Position numbers and translations under genes: made by a program. A stretch of 64,000 bases of DNA. Origin: Erysipelotrichaceae bacterium 66202529 (GTDB lineage Bacteria; Bacillota_I; Bacilli_A; Erysipelotrichales; Erysipelotrichaceae). How positions within the stretch are numbered: the stretch's first letter is position 1; each line of letters begins with the position of its first letter. The notes under the pieces were generated by a model, which saw only the letters and a program-made list of their open reading frames with translations, made no database searches and was not told the origin of the DNA. The DNA lies in contig CP046174.1 of the NCBI GenBank assembly GCA_017161075.1, forward strand, positions 3,596,001 to 3,660,000, written 5' to 3'. Shown here in pieces: positions 1 through 7,437 of the stretch.

Positions 1-93
1 CAACAGGCAGTTGCCGTCACAATAGTTGCAGCACTCATGCGTCAGCTTCCGGGCCTTGCGATATTGAGGGTAATTCATTCGTGGAATACTCAT
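1..93 (-). CDS. Cysteine-rich VLP-type protein of the ICE (partial, 3' end outside window)
   Basis: The ATG at 93-91 overlaps the relaxase stop codon (ATGA) and opens a frame that runs off the left edge of the window; 31 codons are visible. The peptide begins MSIPRMNYPQYRKARKLTHE and continues with a CCNYCDGNC cluster. I recognise this as the start of the small Cys-rich VLP-domain proteins that sit directly downstream of the relaxase in Tn1549-type elements. Clustered cysteines suggest metal binding; the role is unknown. Overlap with the relaxase suggests translational coupling in the mobilisation operon. Confidence 0.7.
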   Translation of the reverse strand, partial: MSIPRMNYPQYRKARKLTHECCNYCDGNCLL

Positions 94-1418
94 AGCTCTT
101 GCGTCCATTCCTTTCCCGGCGTCATACGCAAAATGCCGTCCACATTCTGCTTGATGATGCCGTATTCCTGCATCTGCTTTTTCGCTTCGCCGTACTTCTC
201 ATACAGCCGTTCCTTTTCCTCGGCCAATCGCTTGTACTCGGCTTTCAGGGCGTACAGATCGGGGAGCTTTTTCACACCCTGTCCCTTTAGGGCCTTTGCC
301 GCAGCTTCATACAAAATCAACGTGCTTTCATGCTCACGCCGGAATTTTGCCTTATCCGCTGCATTGCGGTATTCCATAGCCACGGGCCAGAGCTGCTTGT
401 AGGTAGAAATATTCTTTATCAGCACCGCCATATCCGCAAGCCGGTGTTCCATAGCTTTGAGGGTAGCGGCGGCCTCGTCGCTGGCGGCGGTGATCTCGGC
501 CACTTTGCTTTCCAAATCCGGGTAGGTGTCTATCCCATGTTCAGTCAGGAAATTCAAAGTCTTTGCGGCCTGCTTCAAATTGTGGAGCTTCGCCCACCTC
601 TCATAGCCTGCCGACTGCTGGGCCTTAATGTTGTTTTCCAGATCAATCCGCAAAGAAATCCCCTTGCGCTCTTTGGGCGCTCTGGTGATAACGCGGCCTT
701 TGATACGCTCTTTGATGGCTTCCTCGGTGTAGGCTTCCCCCAATGTCTTGCAGCGGGTAAAGCGTTCCTGTCCGGGAGCGCGGAAAGAAATAAACTTTCC
801 CGGCTTGATCTCATAGCCCTGCGCCTGCATGAGCCGCAGGAAATCATCAAAATCTTTTGCCTGCGGGATAGCGGCGTCAATGGCTGCTTTGAGCTTCGCT
901 TTCCAGCTCGTCCCTTTCCGCTGGGCGTCCCACTCGGCATAGCTCTTGCCCTTACTCTGGCCGGGCTTCACCACGGACAATCCGTTTTCCTTGCACAGCC
1001 TGTCGCTGGTGCGCCGGATATAGGCATAGCTCTGTTTGTTGGAAATGTACTTGCGCTGATTTACCATATCCACGGCACAGAAAATAATGTGATTGTGGAC
1101 GTGGCCCTTATCAATATGGGTAGTCAGCACATAGGGATATTTCCCTTGCAGCACTTCCTCGGCAAGCTGCTTCCCGATCTCATGGGCCTGTTCCGGCGTG
1201 GCTTCGCCGGGGGCAAAGGATTGTATCAGGTGGTGGCCCAGATTATTGCCCTTTTGGTATGCCTGCGCCAGCAGCATTTCAAATTCAATGTCCGCTGTTT
1301 CATAAGAGCAGGCAAAGGAGGCCACCAGCAGCTTGCCGTCAGTTTTGTCCGGGTTCTCGATGTAGTCAAGGGCTTTTTTCAGCGTTGACTTGATAGGATG
1401 TATCTTTGTAACTGCCAT
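90..1418 (-). CDS. Relaxase/mobilisation nuclease (MOBP-like, Tn1549 type)
   Basis: This 442-residue protein would nick the transfer origin, attach covalently to the 5' end and guide the single strand to the conjugation channel. The N-terminal relaxase domain (about residues 1-250) carries the HUH signature HIDKGHVHNH with H101, H106, H108 and H110. Y19 in ALDYIENPDK is a candidate nucleophile. The C-terminal half is rich in charged helices and is probably coiled. The start overlaps the end of mobC by 40 bp and the stop overlaps the Cys-rich VLP gene, so the three form one minus-strand operon. Gene order matches the relaxase-MobC pair of Tn1549-type ICEs. Family assignment is strong; the exact MOB subfamily is inferred. 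Confidence 0.9.
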   Translation of the reverse strand: MAVTKIHPIKSTLKKALDYIENPDKTDGKLLVASFACSYETADIEFEMLLAQAYQKGNNLGHHLIQSFAPGEATPEQAHEIGKQLAEEVLQGKYPYVLTTHIDKGHVHNHIIFCAVDMVNQRKYISNKQSYAYIRRTSDRLCKENGLSVVKPGQSKGKSYAEWDAQRKGTSWKAKLKAAIDAAIPQAKDFDDFLRLMQAQGYEIKPGKFISFRAPGQERFTRCKTLGEAYTEEAIKERIKGRVITRAPKERKGISLRIDLENNIKAQQSAGYERWAKLHNLKQAAKTLNFLTEHGIDTYPDLESKVAEITAASDEAAATLKAMEHRLADMAVLIKNISTYKQLWPVAMEYRNAADKAKFRREHESTLILYEAAAKALKGQGVKKLPDLYALKAEYKRLAEEKERLYEKYGEAKKQMQEYGIIKQNVDGILRMTPGKEWTQEL

Positions 1419-1708
1419 ATCTGCGCCAGCGCCCCCTTTATATCCTCGATGTCCTGTGCGTACACCGGCCCCATACCGTTCAGCCTCTTTGCAATCTGAT
1501 TGACGTTGACGCCGATCTTCTGTATCTCGGCGGTCTGCGCCCGGATGTCGCTGGTGTCCATGTTGACGATATAGCCGTCAATGAGCATCTTCCGGGCGTA
1601 GGCTGAAAAGTTCTTCGTATGCAGCAGCGCCATTTTCTGTTCAATCATAGCCCGTTCCTCCGGCGTCACAGGGACGCGCAGCACGATTTTTCGCTTTCTG
1701 TTTGCCAT
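1379..1708 (-). CDS. mobC: MobC-like mobilisation accessory protein
   Basis: This 109-residue basic protein begins MANRKRKIVLRVPVTPEERA and contains the NFSAYARKMLIDG and EIQKIGVNVNQIAKRLNG segments typical of the bacterial mobilisation protein family (MobC). Such proteins bind oriT next to the relaxase and help melt the nick region. The N-terminal part resembles a ribbon-helix-helix DNA-binding fold. An AAAGGA ribosome site precedes the ATG. It is the first gene of the minus-strand mobilisation operon, transcribed away from the candidate oriT at 1736-1830, which fits its role. Confidence 0.88.
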   Translation of the reverse strand: MANRKRKIVLRVPVTPEERAMIEQKMALLHTKNFSAYARKMLIDGYIVNMDTSDIRAQTAEIQKIGVNVNQIAKRLNGMGPVYAQDIEDIKGALAQIWQLQRYILSSQR

Positions 1709-1735
1709 GCTTCACCGTCCTTTCCATTCAGGGGT

Positions 1736-1830
1736 TTGGGGATTTCCCCAACAAGCAAAACGGACGCGGCCCGGCAGGGACGGGGCAGGCCGTTTTTCCG
1801 GGAGTGGCTACACTCCCTATGCTTGCTACG
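1736..1830 (+). other. Candidate oriT (module A) upstream of mobC
   Basis: The non-coding gap between mobC and the XRE gene (1709-1965) contains an ordered set of elements. A perfect inverted repeat TTGGGGA-TT-TCCCCAA (1736-1751) runs into TCCCCAACAAGCAAAACG (1745-1762). A perfect 7-bp hairpin GGGAGTG/CACTCCC follows (1800-1817), then TATGCTTGCT (1818-1827). Position upstream of mobC-relaxase and this architecture fit an oriT. The same order of elements recurs at 3283-3376. The nick site itself is not determined. Confidence 0.55.
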
Positions 1831-1965
1831 TTACTGTTTCTCCACTAACAAGACGTTTCCAAAGCCCCAAACTACCCGCAAAATAGCCCTCTGGAAAGAA
1901 AAAAGTGCAAAAAAATAGAAGCTACGCTGTGCAGCTCCCGCTAAAAGTAAAACAGAGGATGCCAG

Positions 1966-2337
1966 TTACACATCCTCCGTTTCATTCTTCTTCGGCTTTT
2001 CAATTAGTATGGCGCTGTCAATCGCGCCCTCGATGATCGGCAGGTATTCTTCGGGGCAGAGTTTCAGCTTGTGGCTGACCCTTTGCCGCAGTTCGCTTTC
2101 CTCCCGCATGATCTCCGGGTTAAAGTAGCGTTCCACAGGAAGCCCGCAGGCTTTAATAAGCTGTATGACAACCGGCAGACTGGGAATGGCCCCGTCGTTT
2201 TCGATGTTGGCAAGATAGCGCCAGTCAATATTTATTTTCTCTGCCATTGCTTTGCGCGAAACGCGCTTTGCTTGCCGGGCCGCTTTCACATCCGCGCCGA
2301 AAGTTTCAAAGCCGGGACAATCTTCAATATTCGCCAT
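1966..2337 (-). CDS. XRE-family transcriptional regulator
   Basis: The 123-residue protein has an HTH_3 domain at about residues 14-75 (VKAARQAKRVSRKAMAEKIN, then YLANIENDGAIPSLPVVIQL). A C-terminal tail follows (KLCPEEYLPIIEGAIDSAIL) that is common in regulators of gut conjugative elements. A strong ribosome site (GGGAGG) lies before the ATG. It stands between the candidate oriT/mobilisation genes and a divergently transcribed small HTH gene. It is therefore likely to control transfer or mobilisation genes from the intergenic region at 2338-2481. The DNA target is not known. Confidence 0.85.
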   Translation of the reverse strand: MANIEDCPGFETFGADVKAARQAKRVSRKAMAEKINIDWRYLANIENDGAIPSLPVVIQLIKACGLPVERYFNPEIMREESELRQRVSHKLKLCPEEYLPIIEGAIDSAILIEKPKKNETEDV

Positions 2338-2481
2338 ATCGCACCTCCCACTTACATTGTATATTTCATACTCTGCCCGTGGAATGTTGGTATATGCACC
2401 TTTCTTAAAGTTTATATTTCACATTTTGTTTCTTTTATTCTTCGAGCAAAAGAATTATAATGTACCCTGTGGAGGTGTACT

Positions 2482-2667
2482 ATGGACTACATGACGTTGA
2501 AAGAGGCAGGCGAGAAATGGGGTGTGCCCCCACGATGGATAAACTACTATTGTGCTGCGGGACGCATCCCCGGCGCTGTAAAGATGGCGACGATCTGGCT
2601 CATTCCCAAAACTGCGGAAAAGCCGATTGACAGGCGTACAAAGAAAGGAAAGGCGGTTACTGAATAG
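2482..2667 (+). CDS. Small helix-turn-helix DNA-binding protein
   Basis: This 61-residue protein, MDYMTLKEAGEKWGVPPRWI onward, has the layout of a MerR/excisionase-like winged HTH: a helix-turn-helix over residues 4-20 followed by a short wing with a conserved IPGAVKMATIWLIP stretch and a basic tail. Such small proteins are frequent in Tn1549-like ICEs next to the XRE regulator. A GGAGGTG ribosome site precedes the ATG. It is divergent from the XRE gene and upstream of a decayed gene. A role as an auxiliary regulator or excisionase-type accessory is plausible but unproven. Confidence 0.75.
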   Translation: MDYMTLKEAGEKWGVPPRWINYYCAAGRIPGAVKMATIWLIPKTAEKPIDRRTKKGKAVTE

Positions 2668-2716
2668 TATAATGAAACCGGCGCATTTTGGATATGGTTT
2701 TGAAGAGAGAGAAAGC

Positions 2717-3158
2717 ATGGTATTTTGTCACGGAAAAACTATAAGATGATAGATGGCAGGCTGCTCCAGACCGATAAAAAGTATTCTCATCTGAAACAGA
2801 AAGAAAAGATTTACACATGGATGTATGAAGAAGCGAAACTTTATCATGACAGAAATGGAAAATGCCCGAAACAAAGACGAGGAAGCTGCTGCTGTATCAG
2901 CCGTATATGGTAGAATTGAAAAGGCCGGCATCTGGATTCTTTATGGTGAAGTCTCCAGACATTGGATAACTGCTGGTCTAATGCGCCTTTGAGTATGGGG
3001 TGATTGATTTTAATACCGGGGAGGTACGGCTTTTTGAGGAAAATATTCTGGGATTTACATTTGGCGATTATTACATTTCCTGTAACTGCAAGGACACGGA
3101 TGATGAAGATATGAGGAATATAGACTTGCTGATTTTCTACTGTCTTGAACGGTATTAG
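2717..3158 (+). pseudogene. Remnants of one or two ICE genes broken by frameshifts
   Basis: A frame opens at 2725 (KNYKMIDGRLLQTDKKYSH, then WMYEEAKLYHDRNGK) and then goes out of register near 2870. The sequence resumes in another frame as DEEAAAVSAVYGRIEKAGIW to a stop near 2990. A third open stretch (2982-3158) reads AFEYGVIDFNTGEVRLFEEN and ends FYCLERY. Protein-like composition continues across three frames, which indicates decay by frameshift rather than chance. The first part resembles a small protein found after the HTH gene in related ICEs; the last part may come from a second, truncated gene. No function can be assigned. Confidence 0.6.
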
Positions 3159-3205
3159 GACTGAATCTGCTGCGCGGAGTGCGGCAAGAGCGACCGGAGG
3201 GAGTA

Positions 3206-3226
3206 CACACAGGCCCTGCCTGTGTG
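3206..3226. repeat. Perfect 9-bp inverted repeat upstream of oriT-like module B
   Basis: CACACAGGC and GCCTGTGTG (3206-3214 and 3218-3226) form a perfect stem with a 3-nt loop. No T-run follows, so it is not a typical terminator. It lies 57 bp before the oriT-like module at 3283-3376 and could belong to it. Confidence 0.5.
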
Positions 3227-3282
3227 AAAAGCCATACCGCAAGGTGCATTCGCAAAAAAGAGGCCGCGCATTTTGCTGAGGC

Positions 3283-3376
3283 TTGGGGTGTCCCCAACAA
3301 GCAAAACGAGAACGCCGCAGGCGGGCAAGTGGTGGATCAGAATATCCGTAAAGGATATTCTGATCCATTGCTTGCC
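3283..3376 (+). other. Second oriT-like module (module B)
   Basis: TTGGGG-TGT-CCCCAA (3283-3297) continues into TCCCCAACAAGCAAAACG (3291-3308), identical over 18 bp to 1745-1762. A perfect 14-bp hairpin follows (arms 3334-3347 and 3353-3366, loop GTAAA), then ATTGCTTGCC (3367-3376), which parallels TATGCTTGCT after the hairpin of module A. The order and orientation are the same as in the candidate oriT near mobC. It may be a second transfer origin or the trace of an inserted mobilisable element. Confidence 0.5.
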
Positions 3377-3385
3377 AGTATTATC

Positions 3386-3421
3386 GGGATGTTTTGACAA
3401 CCGCTGTAATCGAAACATCCC
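3386..3421. repeat. Inverted repeat between oriT-like module and vanR promoter
   Basis: GGGATGTTT (3386-3394) and AAACATCCC (3413-3421) are perfect 9-bp arms around an 18-nt loop. No T-run follows. It could be an operator or a stem that insulates the van promoter from upstream reading. Function is not known. Confidence 0.45.
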
Positions 3422-3556
3422 AAACATTAAGAAGGTGTTAATTATTATTATCTTGATTTAATTCGTTTAAACCAATAATATAGATACATACACCATGAAA
3501 AGAAGCGAGTATCCCAATGACGGATGATTAAAATCCGAAAAGAAATCGCTTTGAAA

Positions 3557-3590
3557 CTACAGGGAAACTACAGACTGTTATGTTATCTTC
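3557..3590 (+). promoter_or_regulatory. vanR promoter with two phased VanR-binding repeats
   Basis: CTACAG occurs at 3557-3562 and 3568-3573, 11 bp apart, within CTACAGGGAAACTACAGAC. The same hexamer at the same spacing is repeated four times before vanY. Phosphorylated VanR(B) is known to activate both van promoters, so these direct repeats are its likely sites. A weak -10-like TTATGTTAT follows at about 3578-3588, and vanR starts at 3610 after GGAGG. Confidence 0.7.
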
Positions 3591-3609
3591 TTAAAATGGA
3601 GGGATTTTT

Positions 3610-4269
3610 ATGTCGATACGAATTCTACTTGTCGAGGATGATGATCATATCTGTAATACAGTAAGGGCGTTTCTGGCTGAGGCAGGATATCAGGTGGATG
3701 CCTGCACAGATGGAAATGAGGCATACACCAAGTTTTACGAAAACACTTATCAACTGGTTATTCTTGATATTATGCTGCCCGGTATGAACGGGCATGAACT
3801 TTTGCGTGAATTTCGTGCGAAAAATGATACTCCCATTCTGATGATGACAGCCCTGTCGGATGACGAAAACCAAATCCGGGCGTTTGATGCAGAGGCAGAC
3901 GACTATGTAACAAAGCCATTCAAGATGCAGATTTTACTAAAGCGGGTGGAAGCCCTGCTGCGGCGCAGCGGTGCGCTGGCAAAGGAAATCCGTGTCGGCA
4001 GGCTGACACTTCTGCCGGAGGATTTCACGGTACTTTGTGACGGTACAGAGCTGCCCCTGACACGAAAAGAATTTGAAATCCTTTTGCTGCTGGTGCAGAA
4101 CAAAGGCAGAACCTTAACGCATGAAATCATTTTGTCACGTATATGGGGATATGACTTTGAGGGTGATGGCAGCACAGTCCACACTCATATCAAAAATTTG
4201 CGGGCCAAGCTGCCGGAAAATATCATCAAAACCATTCGCGGTGTAGGATACCGATTGGAGGAATCATAA
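3610..4269 (+). CDS. vanR: VanR(B) response regulator
   Basis: The 219-residue OmpR-family regulator activates the vancomycin-resistance genes after phosphorylation by VanS. The receiver domain (residues 1-115) shows the acidic pocket E9-D10-D11, phospho-acceptor D53 in VILDIMLPG, T80 and K102. A C-terminal winged-helix domain (about 125-217) follows, with LTRKEFEILLLL and TVHTHIKNLRAKLP. A GGAGG ribosome site lies before the ATG. It is separated from vanS by 2 bp and both are transcribed from the upstream phased-repeat promoter. Length and sequence match VanRB rather than VanRA. Confidence 0.95.
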   Translation: MSIRILLVEDDDHICNTVRAFLAEAGYQVDACTDGNEAYTKFYENTYQLVILDIMLPGMNGHELLREFRAKNDTPILMMTALSDDENQIRAFDAEADDYVTKPFKMQILLKRVEALLRRSGALAKEIRVGRLTLLPEDFTVLCDGTELPLTRKEFEILLLLVQNKGRTLTHEIILSRIWGYDFEGDGSTVHTHIKNLRAKLPENIIKTIRGVGYRLEES

Positions 4270-4271
4270 TA

Positions 4272-5615
4272 ATGGAAAGAAAAGGGATTTTCATTAAGGT
4301 TTTTTCCTATACGATCATTGTCCTGCTACTGCTTGTCGGTGTAACAGCAACACTGTTTGCACAGCAATTTGTGTCTTATTTCAGAGTGATGGAATTACAG
4401 CAAACAGTAAAATCCTATCAGCCATTGGTGGAACTGATTCAGAATAGCGATAGGCTTGATATTCAAGAGGTGGCAGGGCTGTTTCACTACAATAACCAAT
4501 CCTTTGAGTTTTATATTGAAGATAAAGAGGGAAGCGTACTCTATGCCACACCAAATGCCAATACATCAAATAGTTTTAGACCCGACTTTCTTTATGTGGT
4601 ACATAGAGATGATAATATTTCGATTGTTGCTCAAAGCAAGGCAGGTGCGGGATTGCTTTATCAAGGGCTGACAATTCGGGGAATTGTTATGATTGCGATA
4701 ATGGTTGTATTCAGCCTTTTATGCGCGTATATCTTTGCGCGGCAAATGACAACGCCGATCAAAGCCTTAGCGGACAGTGCGAATAAAATGGCAAACCTGA
4801 AAGATGTACCGCCGCCGCTGGAGCGAAAGGATGAGCTTGGCGCACTGGCTCATGATATGCATTCCATGTATGTCAGGCTGAAAGAAACCATCGCAAGGCT
4901 GGAGGATGAAATCGCAAGGGAACATGAGTTGGAGGAAACACAGCGATATTTCTTTGCGGCAGCTTCTCATGAGCTAAAAACGCCCATCGCGGCTACAAGC
5001 GTTCTGTTGGAGGGAATGCTTGAAAATATCGGTGACTACAAAGATCATTCTAAGTATCTGCGCGAATGCATCAAAATGATGGATAGGCAGGGCAAAATCA
5101 TTTCCGAAATACTGGAGCTTGTCAGCCTGAATGATGGGAGAATCGTACCCATAGCTGAACCGTTGGACATAGGGCGCACGGTTGCCGAGTTGCTGCCCGA
5201 TTTTCAAACCTTGGCAGAGGCAAACAACCAGCGGTTCGTCACAGATATTCCAGCCGGGCAAATTGTCCTGTCCGATCCGAGGCTGCTCCAAAAGGCACTA
5301 TCCAATGTCATATTGAATGCAGTTCAGAACACGCCGCAGGGAGGCGAGGTACGGATATGGAGTGAGCCTGGTGCTGAAAAATGCCGCCTTTTTGTTTTGA
5401 ACATGGGCGTTCACATTGATGATACTGCGCTTCCAAGGCTGTTCACCCCATTCTATCGCATTGATCAGGCGCGAAGCAGAAAAAGTGGGCGAAGCGGTTT
5501 AGGACTTGCCATCGTACAAAAAACGCTGGATGCCATGAGCCTCCAGTATGCGCTGGAAAACACCTCGGATGGCGTTTTGTTCTGGCTGGATTTACCGCTC
5601 ACATCAACATTGTAA
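4272..5615 (+). CDS. vanS: VanS(B) sensor histidine kinase
   Basis: The 447-residue membrane kinase senses vancomycin-induced signals and controls VanR by phosphorylation and dephosphorylation. There are two membrane segments (about residues 9-33 and 135-156) around an external sensor loop of about 100 residues. A HAMP linker follows. The H-box AASHELKTPIA carries the phospho-acceptor H233. The C-terminal ATPase domain has the N-box NVILNAVQN and the G-box GRSGLGLAIV. The length equals that of VanSB. It ends just before a strong terminator (5639-5671) that separates the regulatory pair from the resistance genes. Confidence 0.95.
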   Translation: MERKGIFIKVFSYTIIVLLLLVGVTATLFAQQFVSYFRVMELQQTVKSYQPLVELIQNSDRLDIQEVAGLFHYNNQSFEFYIEDKEGSVLYATPNANTSNSFRPDFLYVVHRDDNISIVAQSKAGAGLLYQGLTIRGIVMIAIMVVFSLLCAYIFARQMTTPIKALADSANKMANLKDVPPPLERKDELGALAHDMHSMYVRLKETIARLEDEIAREHELEETQRYFFAAASHELKTPIAATSVLLEGMLENIGDYKDHSKYLRECIKMMDRQGKIISEILELVSLNDGRIVPIAEPLDIGRTVAELLPDFQTLAEANNQRFVTDIPAGQIVLSDPRLLQKALSNVILNAVQNTPQGGEVRIWSEPGAEKCRLFVLNMGVHIDDTALPRLFTPFYRIDQARSRKSGRSGLGLAIVQKTLDAMSLQYALENTSDGVLFWLDLPLTSTL

Positions 5616-5638
5616 ATATTTAAAACTTAAATGATTTT

Positions 5639-5671
5639 GACCGACAGGTATAACCCTGCCGGTCTTTTTTT
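5639..5671 (+). terminator. Rho-independent terminator after vanRS
   Basis: GACCGACAGG (5639-5648) pairs with CCTGCCGGTC (5655-5664) with one G-U pair and a TATAAC loop, followed by seven T. It ends vanRS transcription immediately upstream of the vanY promoter repeats, so the two van transcripts are separate. Confidence 0.88.
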
Positions 5672-5675
5672 GCTG

Positions 5676-5730
5676 CTACAGGAAAACTACAGACTGGCTA
5701 CAGGGAAAGTACAGATGCGCTTGCCATAAT
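5676..5730 (+). promoter_or_regulatory. vanY promoter with four 11-bp-phased VanR sites
   Basis: CTACAG appears at 5676, 5687 and 5698, and GTACAG at 5709: four copies at exact 11-bp steps, one per helical turn. A -10-like CATAAT lies at 5725-5730. The known VanRB-dependent promoter before vanYB sits at this position. Four sites here versus two before vanR suggest stronger cooperative activation of the resistance genes than of the regulators. Confidence 0.8.
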
Positions 5731-5785
5731 AACAATCGTACCAGCCACAAATCGTAGTTTTATTGCAAAGGAGGCATTCGATCAA

Positions 5786-6592
5786 ATGGAAAAAAGCAAC
5801 TATCATTCCAATGCGGATCATCACAAACGGCATATGAAACAATCCGTGGAAAAGCGGGCTTTTCTATGTGCGTTCATTATTTCGTTCACAGTCTGCACGC
5901 TGTTTTTGGGGTGGAGACTGGCTTCCGTATTGGAGGCAACACAGATACCGCCCATCCCTGCAACTCATACAGGCAGCAGCACTGACGTAGTGGAGAATTT
6001 GGAGGAAAACGCTCTTGCCACCGCCAAAGAACAGGGAGATGAACAGGAATGGAGCCTGATTTTAGTGAACAGGCAGAACCCCATCCCCGCACAGTACGAT
6101 GTGGAGCTTGAGCAACTATCAAATGGTGAGCGGATAGATATTCGGATTTCTCCCTATCTTCAAGATTTGTTTGATGCCGCAAGAACTGATGGAGTTTACC
6201 CGATTGTCGCATCCGGATACCGAACAACAGAAAAACAGCAAGAAATTATGGATGAAAAAATTGCCGAATATAAGGCGAAAGGCTACACCTCTGCACAGGC
6301 TAAAGCGGAAGCAGAAACTTGGGTGGCCGTGCCGGGAACGAGCGAGCATCAGCTTGGTCTTGCTGTGGATATCAATGCGGACGGAATTCATTCAACAGGC
6401 AACGAGGTTTATAGATGGCTGGATGAAAACAGCTATCGTTTTGGTTTTATTCGTCGCTACCCACCAGACAAGACAGAGATAACCGGTGTGAGCAACGAGC
6501 CGTGGCATTACCGATATGTTGGCATCGAAGCTGCCACAGAGATGTACAACCAAGGGGTTTGCCTTGAGGAATATTTAAAACCAGAAAAATGA
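5786..6592 (+). CDS. vanY: VanY(B) D,D-carboxypeptidase
   Basis: This 268-residue membrane-anchored zinc carboxypeptidase removes the terminal D-Ala from peptidoglycan precursors that escaped VanX. One membrane anchor lies at about residues 26-46. The VanY/peptidase M15 domain follows with SGYRTTEKQQ, the zinc ligands H188 and D195 in TSEHQLGLAVDI, and H241 in EPWHYRY. A GGAGG site precedes the ATG. It is the first gene of the activated resistance operon, and its stop overlaps the next frame by ATGA. Length equals VanYB. Confidence 0.94.
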   Translation: MEKSNYHSNADHHKRHMKQSVEKRAFLCAFIISFTVCTLFLGWRLASVLEATQIPPIPATHTGSSTDVVENLEENALATAKEQGDEQEWSLILVNRQNPIPAQYDVELEQLSNGERIDIRISPYLQDLFDAARTDGVYPIVASGYRTTEKQQEIMDEKIAEYKAKGYTSAQAKAEAETWVAVPGTSEHQLGLAVDINADGIHSTGNEVYRWLDENSYRFGFIRRYPPDKTEITGVSNEPWHYRYVGIEAATEMYNQGVCLEEYLKPEK

Positions 6593-6609
6593 GAAAAGGA
6601 TGTTATGTT

Positions 6610-7437
6610 ATGGACAGAAAAAGATTGACACAGCGTTTCCCGTTCCTGCTTCCAATGAGACGGGCGCAGAGAAAAATGTGCTTTTATGCGGGAATGAGAT
6701 TTGACGGCTGTCGCTATGCGCAGACGATAGGGGAAAAATCGCTTTCCCATTTGCTCTTTGAAACGGATTGCGCATTATACAACCACAATACCGGATTTGA
6801 CATGATATACCAGGAAAACAAGGTGTTCAACTTAAAGCTGGCAGCAAAGACCTTAAACGGCTTATTGATAAGACCGGGGGAAACCTTTTCTTTCTGGTGG
6901 CTGGTACGCCATGCGGACAAAGATACCCCCTATAAAGACGGCCTTACGGTGACCAATGGTAAACTCACCACCATGTCGGGCGGCGGTATGTGCCAGATGA
7001 GCAATTTACTATTTTGGATGTTCCTGCATACGCCATTGACAATTATCCAGCGCAGAGGTCACGAAGTAAAGGAGTTTCCAGAGCCAAACAGTGACGAGAT
7101 TAAAGGGGTGGATGCAACCATTTCAGAGGGCTGGATTGATTTAAAAGTGCGAAACGATACCGACTGCACCTACCAAATATGGGTGACCTTAGATGATGAG
7201 AAAATCATCGGTCAGGTGTCCGCCGACAAAGAGCCCCAAGCATTATACAAAATTACAAATGGCAGTATCCAGTATGTCCGTGAAAGTGGCGGGATTTATG
7301 AATATGCCCAGGTTAAACGGATGCAAGTTGCCTTAGGTACCGGGGAAATAATAGATTGCAAGCTGCTTTATACAAACAAATGCAAAATCTGTTATCCCCT
7401 CCCGGAAAGTGTGGATATTCAGGAGGAGAACCAATGA
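6610..7437 (+). CDS. vanW: VanW(B) accessory protein of unknown function
   Basis: This 275-residue VanW-family protein is specific to vanB-type and related clusters; its biochemical role is not established. The VanW domain shows PGETFSFW and the TMSGGGMCQMSNLLFWMFLH segment with the family glycines. I chose the ATG at 6610, preceded by AAAAGGA and giving the known VanWB length. An in-frame ATG at 6589 overlaps the vanY stop and could allow coupling. The gene ends with an ATGA overlap to vanH. Confidence 0.92.
   Translation: MDRKRLTQRFPFLLPMRRAQRKMCFYAGMRFDGCRYAQTIGEKSLSHLLFETDCALYNHNTGFDMIYQENKVFNLKLAAKTLNGLLIRPGETFSFWWLVRHADKDTPYKDGLTVTNGKLTTMSGGGMCQMSNLLFWMFLHTPLTIIQRRGHEVKEFPEPNSDEIKGVDATISEGWIDLKVRNDTDCTYQIWVTLDDEKIIGQVSADKEPQALYKITNGSIQYVRESGGIYEYAQVKRMQVALGTGEIIDCKLLYTNKCKICYPLPESVDIQEENQ

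Noticed and set aside
575..940. Second minus-strand frame inside the relaxase
   Set aside because: It overlaps the relaxase in another frame on the same strand, with an arginine/serine-rich shadow composition.
330..1388. Long open frame on the plus strand opposite the relaxase (352 codons)
   Set aside because: It lies antisense to a clear relaxase with intact motifs, has no ribosome site and a shadow-type composition.
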